A DNA stretch of 37,392 nt from contig JAJDWF010000009.1 of assembly GCA_022825745.1 (NCBI GenBank), positions 1-37,392 on the forward strand, written 5' to 3'. Made by a program: the position numbers and the translations under genes. Shown here one piece after another: positions 15,992 to 23,951 of the stretch (position 1 is its first letter; each line of letters opens with the position of its first letter). The DNA comes from Dehalococcoidia bacterium. GTDB taxonomy: Bacteria > Chloroflexota > Dehalococcoidia > Lucifugimonadales > UBA3495. The notes beneath the pieces were generated by a model. The model was given only the letters and a program-made list of their open reading frames with translations, was not told the DNA's origin and made no database searches.

Positions 15992-17398
15992 ATGGCTGCA
16001 TCCGACAACCCATTGCACTTCCTGACCATTCACCAGGCCGGCGAGCTGATGCGCAAGGGCGAACTGTCGCCCGTGGAGCTCACCCGCGCCTGCCTGGAGC
16101 GGATCGCCGACAGCGACGACCGCCTACACTCTTTCATCCTTCTGCTCGAAGACGATGCCATGGCGCAGGCCCGCGTCGCCGAGGCGGAAATCCTGCGCGG
16201 CGAGTACCGGGGCCACATGCACGGCATCCCCTTCGCGCTGAAAGACCTGTACGACACCGCCGGCGTGCGCACCACATCCGGCTCCCGCGTGGACATTGAC
16301 CGGGTGCCCGCCGAAGACGCCACCACCACGGCGCGGCTCAAGGCTGCCGGCGGCATCCTGCTGGGCAAGCTGGCGATGCACGAGTTCGCCCTGGGCGGCC
16401 CCGACTGGACCACGCCCTTTGAGCCGGCCTGCAACCCGTGGAACCTGGCGCACATCACCGGCGGCTCCAGCAGCGGCTCCGGCTCGTCGGTGGCGTCCGG
16501 CCAGGCCCTGGGCGCGCTGGGTTCCTGCACCGGCGGGTCGATACGCGGGCCGGCGTCACTGTGCGGCATCGTCGGGTTGAAACCCACCTACGGCCGCGTC
16601 AGCCGCGCCGGCGTGGTGACGCTGAGCTGGTCCCAGGACCACGCCGGGCCGATGACCTGGACGGTGGAGGACACGGCGTACATGCTGCAAGCCATCGCCG
16701 GCCACGACCCCAAGGATCCCACGTCGAGCACGGCGCCGGTTCCCGACTACTCGCTGTCGCTGCGGGAGGACATCCGGGGCGTGAGGCTCGGGTTGCCCCG
16801 GCACTACTTCTTCGACCCGGATCCCAGCGTCAACCCGGAGGTCGTTGCCACCGTGGAGAAGGCCATCGGCGAGCTGGAGAGCCTGGGCGCAATCGTGGAG
16901 GAGGTCTCCCTGCCGACGCTGGACCACGTGCGGGCGGCCAACTCCGTCATCATGGTCAGCGAGGCCTACACCTACCACGAGCCGAATCTCAAGACGCGCC
17001 CGCAGGAATTCGGCGCGATAGTTCGTGAGCGGTTCCGCATCGGCGCGCTGATGTCCGCAGCCGACTACCTGCAGGCCCAGCGCGTGCGCACGCTGGCCCG
17101 GCGGGAGTTCGCCGAAGTGATGAAGACGGTGGACTTCCTGGTGACGCCCACCATGACGCAACCGGCCGCCGCCTTCGATGGGTACGATCCCGTCAGCACG
17201 GCGCGGGGGCGGAGTTTCACGGCGCCGTTCAACGTCACCGGCCTGCCGGCCATTTCGGTGCCCTGCGGGTTCACGGAGAGCGGCCTGCCTATCGGGATGC
17301 AGATCGCCGGCAAGCCTTTTGATGAGCCGGGCGTCATCCAGGCCGCCTACACCTACCAGCAGCACGCCAAGTGGTACGAAACCCGCCCGCCGATTTAG
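15992..17398 (+). CDS. Amidase-signature family hydrolase
   Basis: A 468-residue amidase of the GatA/AtzE type, hydrolysing an amide bond through a Ser-cisSer-Lys triad. Lys84 lies in GIPFALKDLYDTAGV, the Gly/Ser-rich signature GGSSSGSGSSVASG spans 157-170 with Ser159 as the cis-serine, and the nucleophile Ser183 is in TGGSIRGPAS, 24 residues later as expected. Length is normal for the family. AAGGAG lies about ten bases before the ATG. It is preceded by a 66-residue acidic protein and followed, after nine bases, by the carboxyltransferase gene. A true GatA function is unlikely, as no gatB or gatC is seen. Substrate unknown. Confidence 0.93.
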   Translation: MAASDNPLHFLTIHQAGELMRKGELSPVELTRACLERIADSDDRLHSFILLLEDDAMAQARVAEAEILRGEYRGHMHGIPFALKDLYDTAGVRTTSGSRVDIDRVPAEDATTTARLKAAGGILLGKLAMHEFALGGPDWTTPFEPACNPWNLAHITGGSSSGSGSSVASGQALGALGSCTGGSIRGPASLCGIVGLKPTYGRVSRAGVVTLSWSQDHAGPMTWTVEDTAYMLQAIAGHDPKDPTSSTAPVPDYSLSLREDIRGVRLGLPRHYFFDPDPSVNPEVVATVEKAIGELESLGAIVEEVSLPTLDHVRAANSVIMVSEAYTYHEPNLKTRPQEFGAIVRERFRIGALMSAADYLQAQRVRTLARREFAEVMKTVDFLVTPTMTQPAAAFDGYDPVSTARGRSFTAPFNVTGLPAISVPCGFTESGLPIGMQIAGKPFDEPGVIQAAYTYQQHAKWYETRPPI

Positions 17399-17407
17399 AG
17401 GGATAGC

Positions 17408-19015
17408 ATGGAAGTAATCGGCTCGAACCTGCGCAGCGGTGACCCTGATTTTCGGGACAACCAGGACCGCATGGAGGCTTTGGTGCGGGAGCTGAAGGAG
17501 CGGCTGGCCCAGGCGCGGGCCGGCGGCGGCGAGCGCACAGTGGAATTGCACCGCAGTCGCGGCAAGCTGCTGGCGCGGGAACGCATCGACGCGCTGGTGG
17601 ACGCCAACACGCCCTTCCTGGAGCTGAGTCCGTTGGCGGCGTGGGACATGTACGACGGCGAGGTTGCATCGGCCGGCATCGTCACCGGCGTCGGCGTGAT
17701 CCAGGGCAAGGAGGTGGTGATTCTCGCCAACGACGCCACGGTCAAGGGCGGGACCTACTACCCGATCACCGTCAAGAAGCACCTGCGCGCCCAGGAGATC
17801 GCCCTGGAAAACCACCTGCCCTGCATCTACCTGGTGGACTCCGGCGGCGCGTTCCTGCCGTTGCAGGCGGAGGTCTTTCCCGACCGGGAGCACTTCGGGC
17901 GCATTTTCTACAACCAGGCGCAGATGTCGGCCCTGGGCATCCCGCAGGTGGCGGTGGTCATGGGGTCGTGCACCGCCGGCGGCGCGTACATCCCGGCCAT
18001 GAGCGACGAGGTGGTGATGGTGCGGCAGCAGGGCACCATCTTCCTCGGGGGGCCGCCGCTGGTGCGGGCGGCCACTGGCGAGGAGGTGGACCCGGAAACC
18101 CTGGGTGGAACCGACGTGCATACCCGCATATCCGGCGTGGCCGACCACCAGGCCGCCGACGATGAGGACGCCCTGGCCATCACCCGGGACATCGTGGAGA
18201 ACTTCGTGCGGCGGCGCGAACCGCCCTTCGAGGTTGTCGCGCCCGAACCTCCGGCCCACGATCCCGCCGAGCTGTACGGCATCGTGTCTCCCGACAACCG
18301 CCGGCAGTACGACGTGCGTGAGGTCATCGCCCGCATTGTGGACGGCAGCCGCTTCCACGAGTTCAAGGCCGAGTACGGGGGAACGCTGGTCTGCGGGTTC
18401 GCGCGCATCTGGGGATATCCGGTGGGCGTGGTCGCCAACAACGGGGTGCTGTTCTCCGAGAGCGCGCTGAAAGGCACCCACTTCATCGAGCTGTGCAGCC
18501 AGCGCAGCATCCCCCTGCTGTTTCTGCAAAATATCACCGGCTTCATGGTGGGCAGCCAGTACGAGCAGGGCGGCATCGCGAAGGACGGCGCCAAGATGGT
18601 GATGGCCGTGTCCAACGCCGCCGTGCCCAAGTTCACCGTCATCATCGGCAGTTCCTTCGGCGCGGGCAACTATGGCATGTGCGGGCGGGCCTACCAGCCC
18701 CGGTTCCTGTGGACTTGGCCCAACGCCCGCATCTCGGTGATGGGCGGCCAGCAGGCGGCGGAGGTTCTGCTCACCATCCGGCTGCAACAGCTGGAGCGAC
18801 GTGGCGAGACCATGGCGCAGGAGGAGCGGGACGACCTGCAACGGCCCATCCTGGAGAAGTACGAGACGGAAGGCGACCCCTACTACAGCGCGGCCCGCCT
18901 GTGGGACGACGGCATCATCGACCCGGTGGACACTCGCGACGTGGTGGGTCTGGGCATCGCCGCATCTATCAACGCCCCGTTCCCGGAGCAGAAGCGCGGC
19001 GTGTTCCGCATGTGA
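17408..19015 (+). CDS. Acyl-CoA carboxylase, carboxyltransferase (beta) subunit, methylcrotonyl-CoA type
   Basis: A 535-residue carboxyltransferase that moves CO2 from carboxybiotin to an acyl-CoA. Both crotonase-fold halves are present. The first has [21 protein letters not shown] (144-164), [17 protein letters not shown] (185-201) and the [17 protein letters not shown] loop (209-225). The second has [23 protein letters not shown] (375-397) and [17 protein letters not shown] (413-429). These phrases are closest to the beta subunit of 3-methylcrotonyl-CoA carboxylase in leucine breakdown, though geranyl-CoA or other branched enoyl-CoA use cannot be ruled out. GAGGGA precedes the ATG. The partner biotin carboxylase and carrier follow in the same run, after an intervening binding-protein gene. 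Confidence 0.93.
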   Translation: MEVIGSNLRSGDPDFRDNQDRMEALVRELKERLAQARAGGGERTVELHRSRGKLLARERIDALVDANTPFLELSPLAAWDMYDGEVASAGIVTGVGVIQGKEVVILANDATVKGGTYYPITVKKHLRAQEIALENHLPCIYLVDSGGAFLPLQAEVFPDREHFGRIFYNQAQMSALGIPQVAVVMGSCTAGGAYIPAMSDEVVMVRQQGTIFLGGPPLVRAATGEEVDPETLGGTDVHTRISGVADHQAADDEDALAITRDIVENFVRRREPPFEVVAPEPPAHDPAELYGIVSPDNRRQYDVREVIARIVDGSRFHEFKAEYGGTLVCGFARIWGYPVGVVANNGVLFSESALKGTHFIELCSQRSIPLLFLQNITGFMVGSQYEQGGIAKDGAKMVMAVSNAAVPKFTVIIGSSFGAGNYGMCGRAYQPRFLWTWPNARISVMGGQQAAEVLLTIRLQQLERRGETMAQEERDDLQRPILEKYETEGDPYYSAARLWDDGIIDPVDTRDVVGLGIAASINAPFPEQKRGVFRM

Positions 19016-19059
19016 TGGCCATTAGATAATCGAGGCGCAATGACGGCAAGGTTTTCCAT

Positions 19060-20238
19060 ATGTTGATTTGGCGAAGGCTTACGGTGAGCGTTATGACGGC
19101 GCTGCTGGGTTTGACAGTCCTTGCCTGCGGCGCTGGCGATGACGTTGAGCAAGCCGCTCCGTTCAGGATCGGCGTCATGGAGTCTCTGACCGGGGTTGGC
19201 GAAACCTACGGCACGGTGGCCAGCCAGGCCAAACAGATGGCAGCGGACGAAATCAACGCGGCCGGCGGCGTGAACGGACGTCGGCTTGAACTGGTGGTCG
19301 AAGACTCCCAATGCAGCGCCCAGGCTGCGGTAGCCGCGTACACCAAGCTGACCGACGTTGACGGCATGAAGATCATCCTGGGTACCTCGTGCAGCAGCGC
19401 CATGCTGGGGGCGGCTCCGTTGGCGGAGGCGGACGGAGTCATACTGTTCTCCGGTCTGGCCAGCAACCCCGACATCGCCAACGCCGGCGACTACATCTTC
19501 AGAACCCAGATCAGCGATATCCAGGTGGGCATCGACACCGGCAACTTGCTGTGGGCCGACGGCATACGCCGGCTCGCCACCATCACGGAATCCACCGACT
19601 ACGCCGAGGGCGTCCGGCGAACCTCGGTGGCGCAGTTTGAGCAGCGGGGCGGCGAGGTTGTGGCCGCGGAATATTACGCCTCCGACATTACCGACTTCCG
19701 GACCCAGCTGAGCAAGCTGTTCGACGCCGGTCCGGACGCGCTGCATTTGGCTCCCCAGTCCGAATTCTCCGCCGGCACCATCATCAAACAGGCGCGTGAG
19801 CTGGGCTATGACGGCCCCATCTACGCGGAAACCGTCTCGGTTGGCACCACCGCGCTGGAGATCGCCGGCGATGCCGCTACCGGTATGAAGGCCATCACGG
19901 CCGACCTGGACCCCGACAACCCGAAGGCGCAGGAGGTCCTTGCGAACTTCCGACAGCGCTACGATTACATCACCCTGCCGTGGCACCTGGGGTCTGCTTA
20001 CGACAATGTGTATATCGCCGCCGAATGCCTCAAGCAGACCGGTGACGATCAGGATGCGGACGGTTTCCGCGACTGCATGTACGGCATCACCTGGAGCGGC
20101 GCCATCGGCAACGGTTACAGCTTTGACGCCGATGGCGAAGTAGTTGGCCTGTCCCGGCTGGTGGTGGAAGTTCTACCCGTTGCGCAACGCGAGGGCGACC
20201 AGAAATACCGGGTGTTGGGCCCCGCGCCCAAGCCTTAG
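19060..20238 (+). CDS. Liv-type (type I periplasmic fold) solute-binding lipoprotein
   Basis: A 392-residue exported lipoprotein. The N-terminus is basic then hydrophobic and ends in the lipobox LTVLAC with Cys23. The rest is the two-lobed fold of branched-chain amino acid and amide receptors: FRIGVMESLTGVGETYG (about 35), then MAADEINAAGGVNGR, ILGTSCSS, and FRTQISDIQ near residue 150. Only a weak AAGG precedes the ATG. No Liv permease or ATPase gene is nearby; the gene lies between the carboxyltransferase and biotin carboxylase genes. It may feed a distant transporter or sense an acid used by the carboxylase pathway. The ligand is not known. Confidence 0.9.
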   Translation: MLIWRRLTVSVMTALLGLTVLACGAGDDVEQAAPFRIGVMESLTGVGETYGTVASQAKQMAADEINAAGGVNGRRLELVVEDSQCSAQAAVAAYTKLTDVDGMKIILGTSCSSAMLGAAPLAEADGVILFSGLASNPDIANAGDYIFRTQISDIQVGIDTGNLLWADGIRRLATITESTDYAEGVRRTSVAQFEQRGGEVVAAEYYASDITDFRTQLSKLFDAGPDALHLAPQSEFSAGTIIKQARELGYDGPIYAETVSVGTTALEIAGDAATGMKAITADLDPDNPKAQEVLANFRQRYDYITLPWHLGSAYDNVYIAAECLKQTGDDQDADGFRDCMYGITWSGAIGNGYSFDADGEVVGLSRLVVEVLPVAQREGDQKYRVLGPAPKP

Positions 20239-20268
20239 GCCTGGGGCGGTTTGAATTTGGGCTTGCCG

Positions 20269-21774
20269 ATGTTCGCCAAAGTCCTGGTAGCCAATCGCGG
20301 CGAGATTGCCGTGCGCATCAACCAGACCCTGAGGACGATGGGCATCACTCCCGTCGCCGTCTATTCCGAGCCGGACGCCGGCGCGCCCCACGTCAACACG
20401 GCGGAGCAGTCCGTGGCCCTGCCGGGCAGCACGGCTGAGGATACGTACCTGAACATCGCCAGACTGGTGCAGGCGGCGCGGGATTCCGGAGCCGACGCCA
20501 TCCATCCCGGCTACGGTTTCCTGTCGGAGAACCCCGCATTCGCCCGGGCCTGCCAGGACGCGGGGATGAGTTTCATCGGGCCGACGCCGGAGAGCATGGC
20601 GGCCCTGGGCGATAAGCTGCGTTCCAAGGACATCGCCATCGCCGCCGGCGTCCCCACCGTGCCCAGCGCGCCCGCCTGCCAACCGGGGGATCGCGCGGCC
20701 GCGGAGTTTGCCGAGCGGTGGGGGTTCCCCCTGATGGTCAAGGCGGCGGCCGGCGGCGGGGGGCGCGGCATGCGCCTGGTCAACCGCCGGCAGGATTTGG
20801 ACGGCGACATGGAGCTGGCCAGCCGGGAGGCGCAGGCGGCCTTCGGCGACGGCCGCGTGTTCCTGGAGCGCTACATCGCCAACCCCCGGCACGTGGAGAT
20901 GCAGGTGCTGGCCGACGCGCACGGACACACCATCCACCTGGGCGAGCGGGAGTGCAGCGTCCAACGCCGCCACCAGAAAATCATCGAGGAGACGCCATCG
21001 CCGGCGTTGACGCCGGAACTCCGGGAGCGCATGGGCGATGCCGCCGTCGCACTGGCTCGACAGGCTGGGTACGTAAACGCGGGTACGGTTGAGTTTCTGC
21101 TGGATCCCCGCAGCGGCGATTTTTACTTCCTGGAGATGAACGCCCGCCTCCAGGTAGAACATCCCGTCACCGAGGCCGTGCTGGGGCTGGACATGGTGGA
21201 GTGGCAACTGCGCATCGCAAGCGGGGAACCGCTGACGCTACGGCAGGATGATATCGCGCCCCGGGGCCATGCCGTTGAGTGCCGCATCTACGCCGAGGAC
21301 CCCTACCGGGACTTCGTGCCGTCCACGGGAACGCTGCTGAGCTGGCGTCCGTCCAGCGGGCCCGGGCTGCGGCTGGACAGCGGCGTGGTCGAGGGTCAGC
21401 AGGTGTCCATCTACTACGACCCCATGCTGGCCAAGCTGATTGCCTGGGCGTCCTCCCGCGAACTCAGCCTGCGCCGGATGGAGGTGGCCCTGTCCCAGTT
21501 CGTGGCGCTGGGCGTCATCACCAACATCCCGCTGCTGCGGGCGGTGATGCAACACGCGCAGTTCCGCAGCGGCGAATACGACACCGGCTTTTTGGAATGG
21601 AACCCGGCGGTTACTCGCCCAGCCATATCCGATGAAACCCGCACGATGGCACGGGCATTGGCGGCGTGGGCATCGGAGCAGCAGTCGGTTGGGATGGATT
21701 CCCGCTTTCGCGGGAATGACGGTAAGGAAAGCGTCAACCCGTGGCAGTCCGCCGGCCAGCGGAGGCTGCCGTGA
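20269..21774 (+). CDS. accC: Biotin carboxylase subunit of an acyl-CoA carboxylase
   Basis: A 501-residue ATP-grasp enzyme that carboxylates biotin on the carrier protein. Residues 1-445 are a complete biotin carboxylase: FAKVLVANRGEIAVRI, HPGYGFLSEN (79-88), glycine-rich AAGGGGRGM (160-168), Glu276, Glu289, and EMNARLQVEHPVTE (289-302). The ATG at 20269 matches the family N-terminus; a TTG at 20251 in frame would add six residues. The last 26 residues are unusual: they include a translated dispersed palindromic repeat (SRFRGNDG, 478-485), then NPWQSAGQRRLP, like the start of the BT domain of one-chain alpha subunits. The stop overlaps the carrier gene start (GTGA). Confidence 0.94.
   Translation: MFAKVLVANRGEIAVRINQTLRTMGITPVAVYSEPDAGAPHVNTAEQSVALPGSTAEDTYLNIARLVQAARDSGADAIHPGYGFLSENPAFARACQDAGMSFIGPTPESMAALGDKLRSKDIAIAAGVPTVPSAPACQPGDRAAAEFAERWGFPLMVKAAAGGGGRGMRLVNRRQDLDGDMELASREAQAAFGDGRVFLERYIANPRHVEMQVLADAHGHTIHLGERECSVQRRHQKIIEETPSPALTPELRERMGDAAVALARQAGYVNAGTVEFLLDPRSGDFYFLEMNARLQVEHPVTEAVLGLDMVEWQLRIASGEPLTLRQDDIAPRGHAVECRIYAEDPYRDFVPSTGTLLSWRPSSGPGLRLDSGVVEGQQVSIYYDPMLAKLIAWASSRELSLRRMEVALSQFVALGVITNIPLLRAVMQHAQFRSGEYDTGFLEWNPAVTRPAISDETRTMARALAAWASEQQSVGMDSRFRGNDGKESVNPWQSAGQRRLP
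21690..21722. repeat. Dispersed palindromic repeat, ATTCCC-N8-GGGAAT type, read in frame in accC
   Basis: The core at 21698-21717 is ATTCCC, eight bases, GGGAAT, with the inner GC/GC also pairing, flanked by GGATGG and GACGG. This is the shape of the small repeats (dRS3-like in Neisseria) common between genes of many bacteria. Here it lies in the coding sequence of the biotin carboxylase and adds about eleven residues without shifting the frame. Confidence 0.75.
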
Positions 21775-22322
21775 CCACGAACCACGGCGAAATGCGGGAG
21801 ATGTATCCCCACGTGGGAGAACCCTACCGCTACCGGACGGATGCGGCGGAAGGCAGCCTGACCTTCCAGATTGACGGCGGCGTCGCGGAGGGGTCGCATA
21901 CTGCCATCACGCTGGATATTGAATCTCACGAGTCTGGCGAAGGGGTATGCCGCGATGTATCGGGCCGCACTCACCACTTCGCGTGGGCCTGGGTCGGGCC
22001 GGAGTTGCACCTGTGGCTGGACGGCGCGCTGCACGTGTTCCAGCGTGCCGAGAGCCGGCGGCGAGGCCGGGCTGCCGGCGCCGAGTCATCGGAGGATGTC
22101 CTGGCCCCCATGCCCGGCGCGGTGCTGGAGGTGCTGGTCGCCGAGGGCGACCGGGTGGAGCGCAATCAGACCGTCGTGCTGATGGAGTCCATGAAGATGG
22201 AACTGGTGATCACGGCGTCCCGCAGCGGCGTCGTGCACCGGGTCGCGGTGGAGGCCGGCCAGCAGGTGGACCGGGGCATGCGCCTGCTGGAACTGGCGCC
22301 GGAGGGCGATGGCGGCGATTGA
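21771..22322 (+). CDS. Biotin carboxyl carrier protein with BT-like N-terminal region
   Basis: A 183-residue protein. Residues 1-95 are beta-rich (YRYRTDAAEGSLTFQ, HLWLDGALHVFQ) and resemble the BT domain that links biotin carboxylase and carrier in methylcrotonyl-CoA carboxylase alpha chains. Residues 110-176 are a biotinyl domain with LAPMPGAVLEVLV and VLMESMKMELV; Lys142 is the biotinylated residue. The start is GTG at 21771, overlapping the accC stop by four bases (GTGA), with GGAGG five bases upstream, as expected for coupled translation. A GTG at 21741 would lie inside accC and is less likely. Together the two ORFs equal one alpha subunit. Confidence 0.9.
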   Translation: MTTNHGEMREMYPHVGEPYRYRTDAAEGSLTFQIDGGVAEGSHTAITLDIESHESGEGVCRDVSGRTHHFAWAWVGPELHLWLDGALHVFQRAESRRRGRAAGAESSEDVLAPMPGAVLEVLVAEGDRVERNQTVVLMESMKMELVITASRSGVVHRVAVEAGQQVDRGMRLLELAPEGDGGD

Positions 22323-22349
22323 GGTGAGGCAGCACTATGCGCGACGATG

Positions 22350-22387
22350 CTCGGCAGCGAGATTGCCACGCTTCGCTCGCAATGACA
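22350..22387. repeat. Dispersed repeat with ATTGC / GCAAT ends between convergent genes
   Basis: The stretch GAGATTGCCACGCTTCGC continuing to TCGCAATGACA has five-base inverted ends (ATTGC at 22362, GCAAT to 22383). I recognise it as the intergenic element whose minus-strand translation reads VIASEAWQSR, seen in many unrelated genomes. It fills the 77-base gap between the carrier protein stop and the methyltransferase stop and could act as a two-way terminator hairpin. Confidence 0.7.
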
Positions 22388-22399
22388 AATTCAAGAAAT

Positions 22400-23725
22400 C
22401 TACGGCTTGGTGCCCACGGCGCAGTGGAACGGCGTGGACATGAAGAACGTGCCGTCCGATTCGGCCTGCGCCACCGCCGCGCGCCACCGGGCGGCCTCCT
22501 CCGCATTCAGCGTGGGCAGGATTCCGCCCTGCATAAATTGCAGGCGTACCGGTTCGGTGAATGTGCTGATGAATGGGTACATCCGGGTGTTGGTCAGCCC
22601 CAGCCGCGCGAAACGCCGATAGAGGGTTGAATCGTCGCAGCCCTGGGGATGGCCGGGGTCGTCCACCCACGGCGGCGACTCGATGCGGGTTTTCAGCGCG
22701 GCGTCCAGCGGCAGGTTGACCCAGCGGTTCATGTCGTGGGCGTGGCCCAGCACGGCGATTCTGCCGCCGGGTTTGGCGACCCTGACCAGCTCCGGCAGCA
22801 TCCGGTCCGCGTTGACCCGCTGGATGACCGTGCTGGAAAAGACCACGTCCATGCTGTTGTCGTCGAAGGGCAACTCCTCGGCGCTGCCCTCGTGAAACTC
22901 CACCAGGTCGCCCATGCCCTCGCGCCGGGCGATTTCGGCGGCTTCCCGGAGGAAATACCGGTTGACGTCCACGCCGGCCACCGGGTTTTGCCGTTCCATT
23001 TTCCGGGCAACCCAACGGCACAGGACCCCAGTGCCACACCCAACTTCCAGCACGCGCTCGCCGGGCTGTATGTCCGCCGCATCGATGATGCTGCCCACGG
23101 CGGACAGGTATCCGGGGGTGCGCCCCCGTCCCTCCAGGCTGGCGACCATGCCCAGCGCGGGGCCAGACATCCTAACGACGGTGTGCTGCTCGCTGAACGC
23201 CTCCACCACCGGGTCCCACTGGGCGGGCGCGGCCCCCAACGGCAGCAGAACCAGCGGCGGCCCCGAACCCTGGACGCGGAAGTAGATGCCGTCGGCCTCA
23301 CCGTCCGTAGCGGGCGCGGATACCGCCGGCAGGCTGTCCCGGGAAGCCAGGAAGTCCAGCATTCCCTGGGTGATCTGCCCGCCCCGTTCCACCGCGAGGT
23401 CGGCGTAGTTGTTGGCATAGACGTAATCGTCCAGGGTGATCATCGACGCGGCCGGCAGGTCCGCCACGTTGCGACTGATGGTCTCGGTGGAGCCGCCTCG
23501 CGAGCCGTTGAAGACCAGCAGCCGCTCGGCCAGCGGGGCCAGCGCCATGGCGTCAAACCCCAACGGGCAGATCAGGGTCAGGGACGCGATGGCCTCCGGA
23601 TGATTGACCGCAAGGCCGCGCCAGTCGCCCAGGTTTCGGGAAGCGAAGTGGGCGCGCTCGATGCCCAGTTGCCGCAGTATCCCGACGATTCGCTCTTCCA
23701 CGGAAGTGTTCATTCCTGTTGTCAT
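22400..23725 (-). CDS. SAM-dependent methyltransferase fused to a permuted alpha/beta-hydrolase-like region
   Basis: A 441-residue protein. The C-terminal part is a class I methyltransferase of the UbiE/Methyltransf_11 kind, with VLEVGCGTG at 225-233, AGVDVNRYFL after it and the EELPFDDNSMDVVFSS strand near 283-299. The N-terminal 200 residues look like two pieces of an alpha/beta hydrolase in swapped order: residues 9-130 match the second half (LGIERAHF, HPEAIASLTLI, a late DFL helix) and 146-200 the first half (YFRVQGSGPPLVLLPLG). The elbow reads SRNLG, without a serine. GGAGG precedes the ATG at 23725. The methyl acceptor is unknown. Confidence 0.88.
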   Translation of the reverse strand: MTTGMNTSVEERIVGILRQLGIERAHFASRNLGDWRGLAVNHPEAIASLTLICPLGFDAMALAPLAERLLVFNGSRGGSTETISRNVADLPAASMITLDDYVYANNYADLAVERGGQITQGMLDFLASRDSLPAVSAPATDGEADGIYFRVQGSGPPLVLLPLGAAPAQWDPVVEAFSEQHTVVRMSGPALGMVASLEGRGRTPGYLSAVGSIIDAADIQPGERVLEVGCGTGVLCRWVARKMERQNPVAGVDVNRYFLREAAEIARREGMGDLVEFHEGSAEELPFDDNSMDVVFSSTVIQRVNADRMLPELVRVAKPGGRIAVLGHAHDMNRWVNLPLDAALKTRIESPPWVDDPGHPQGCDDSTLYRRFARLGLTNTRMYPFISTFTEPVRLQFMQGGILPTLNAEEAARWRAAVAQAESDGTFFMSTPFHCAVGTKP

Positions 23726-23785
23726 GCTTCCCTCCGGGCCTGAAGATAGACGATAGCGTAGCATGATAATGGTTATTTCTGTACA

Positions 23786-23814
23786 TTGACATGGTTAAAG
23801 TCGTCGGATAGACT
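23786..23814 (+). promoter_or_regulatory. Promoter of the peptide-type ABC importer operon
   Basis: TTGACA at 23786-23791 matches the -35 consensus exactly; TAGACT follows after 17 bases (four of six). RNA would start near 23821 and carry a leader of about 130 bases before the first binding-protein gene. Confidence 0.6.
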
Positions 23815-23880
23815 ACGCCACCGATTCACTGGTCGGCGCAGATGCCGAGCCGCTAGCCATTAACAAACCTATTTGACCCG

Positions 23881-23910
23881 TTACCGGTACGGTAAGCGTA
23901 AATCCGTACC
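23881..23910 (+). promoter_or_regulatory. Overlapping inverted repeats in the importer leader
   Basis: Two mutually exclusive pairings are present: TTACCG-GTA-CGGTAA at 23881-23895 (perfect six-base arms) and GGTACGG at 23886-23892 with CCGTACC at 23904-23910 (perfect seven-base arms, eleven-base loop). They lie 40 to 70 bases before the start codon, well inside the predicted leader. They could be an operator for a dimeric regulator or competing RNA hairpins. Confidence 0.45.
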
Positions 23911-23951
23911 GACCGTTACGTCGCGACGGCGCATTTGCCTGGAGGTGTGCG

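Noticed and set aside
15992..17398. GatA of the tRNA amidotransferase
   Set aside because: The amidase signature alone is not specific. There is no gatB, and the 66-residue neighbour does not match GatC residue by residue.
16556..18841. A 761-residue minus-strand open frame across the amidase and carboxyltransferase genes
   Set aside because: It is antisense to two proteins with complete catalytic motifs. Long antisense frames are expected in G+C-rich genes, and its translation is His/Arg/Gly-rich with no recognisable domain.
21741..21770. Earlier GTG start for the carrier protein
   Set aside because: It lies within the accC coding end; the GTG at 21771 has GGAGG and the GTGA coupling overlap.
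23726..23951. A tRNA or small RNA gene in the 226-base gap
   Set aside because: No acceptor-stem/TPsiC-like pattern was found; the region is explained by promoter and leader.
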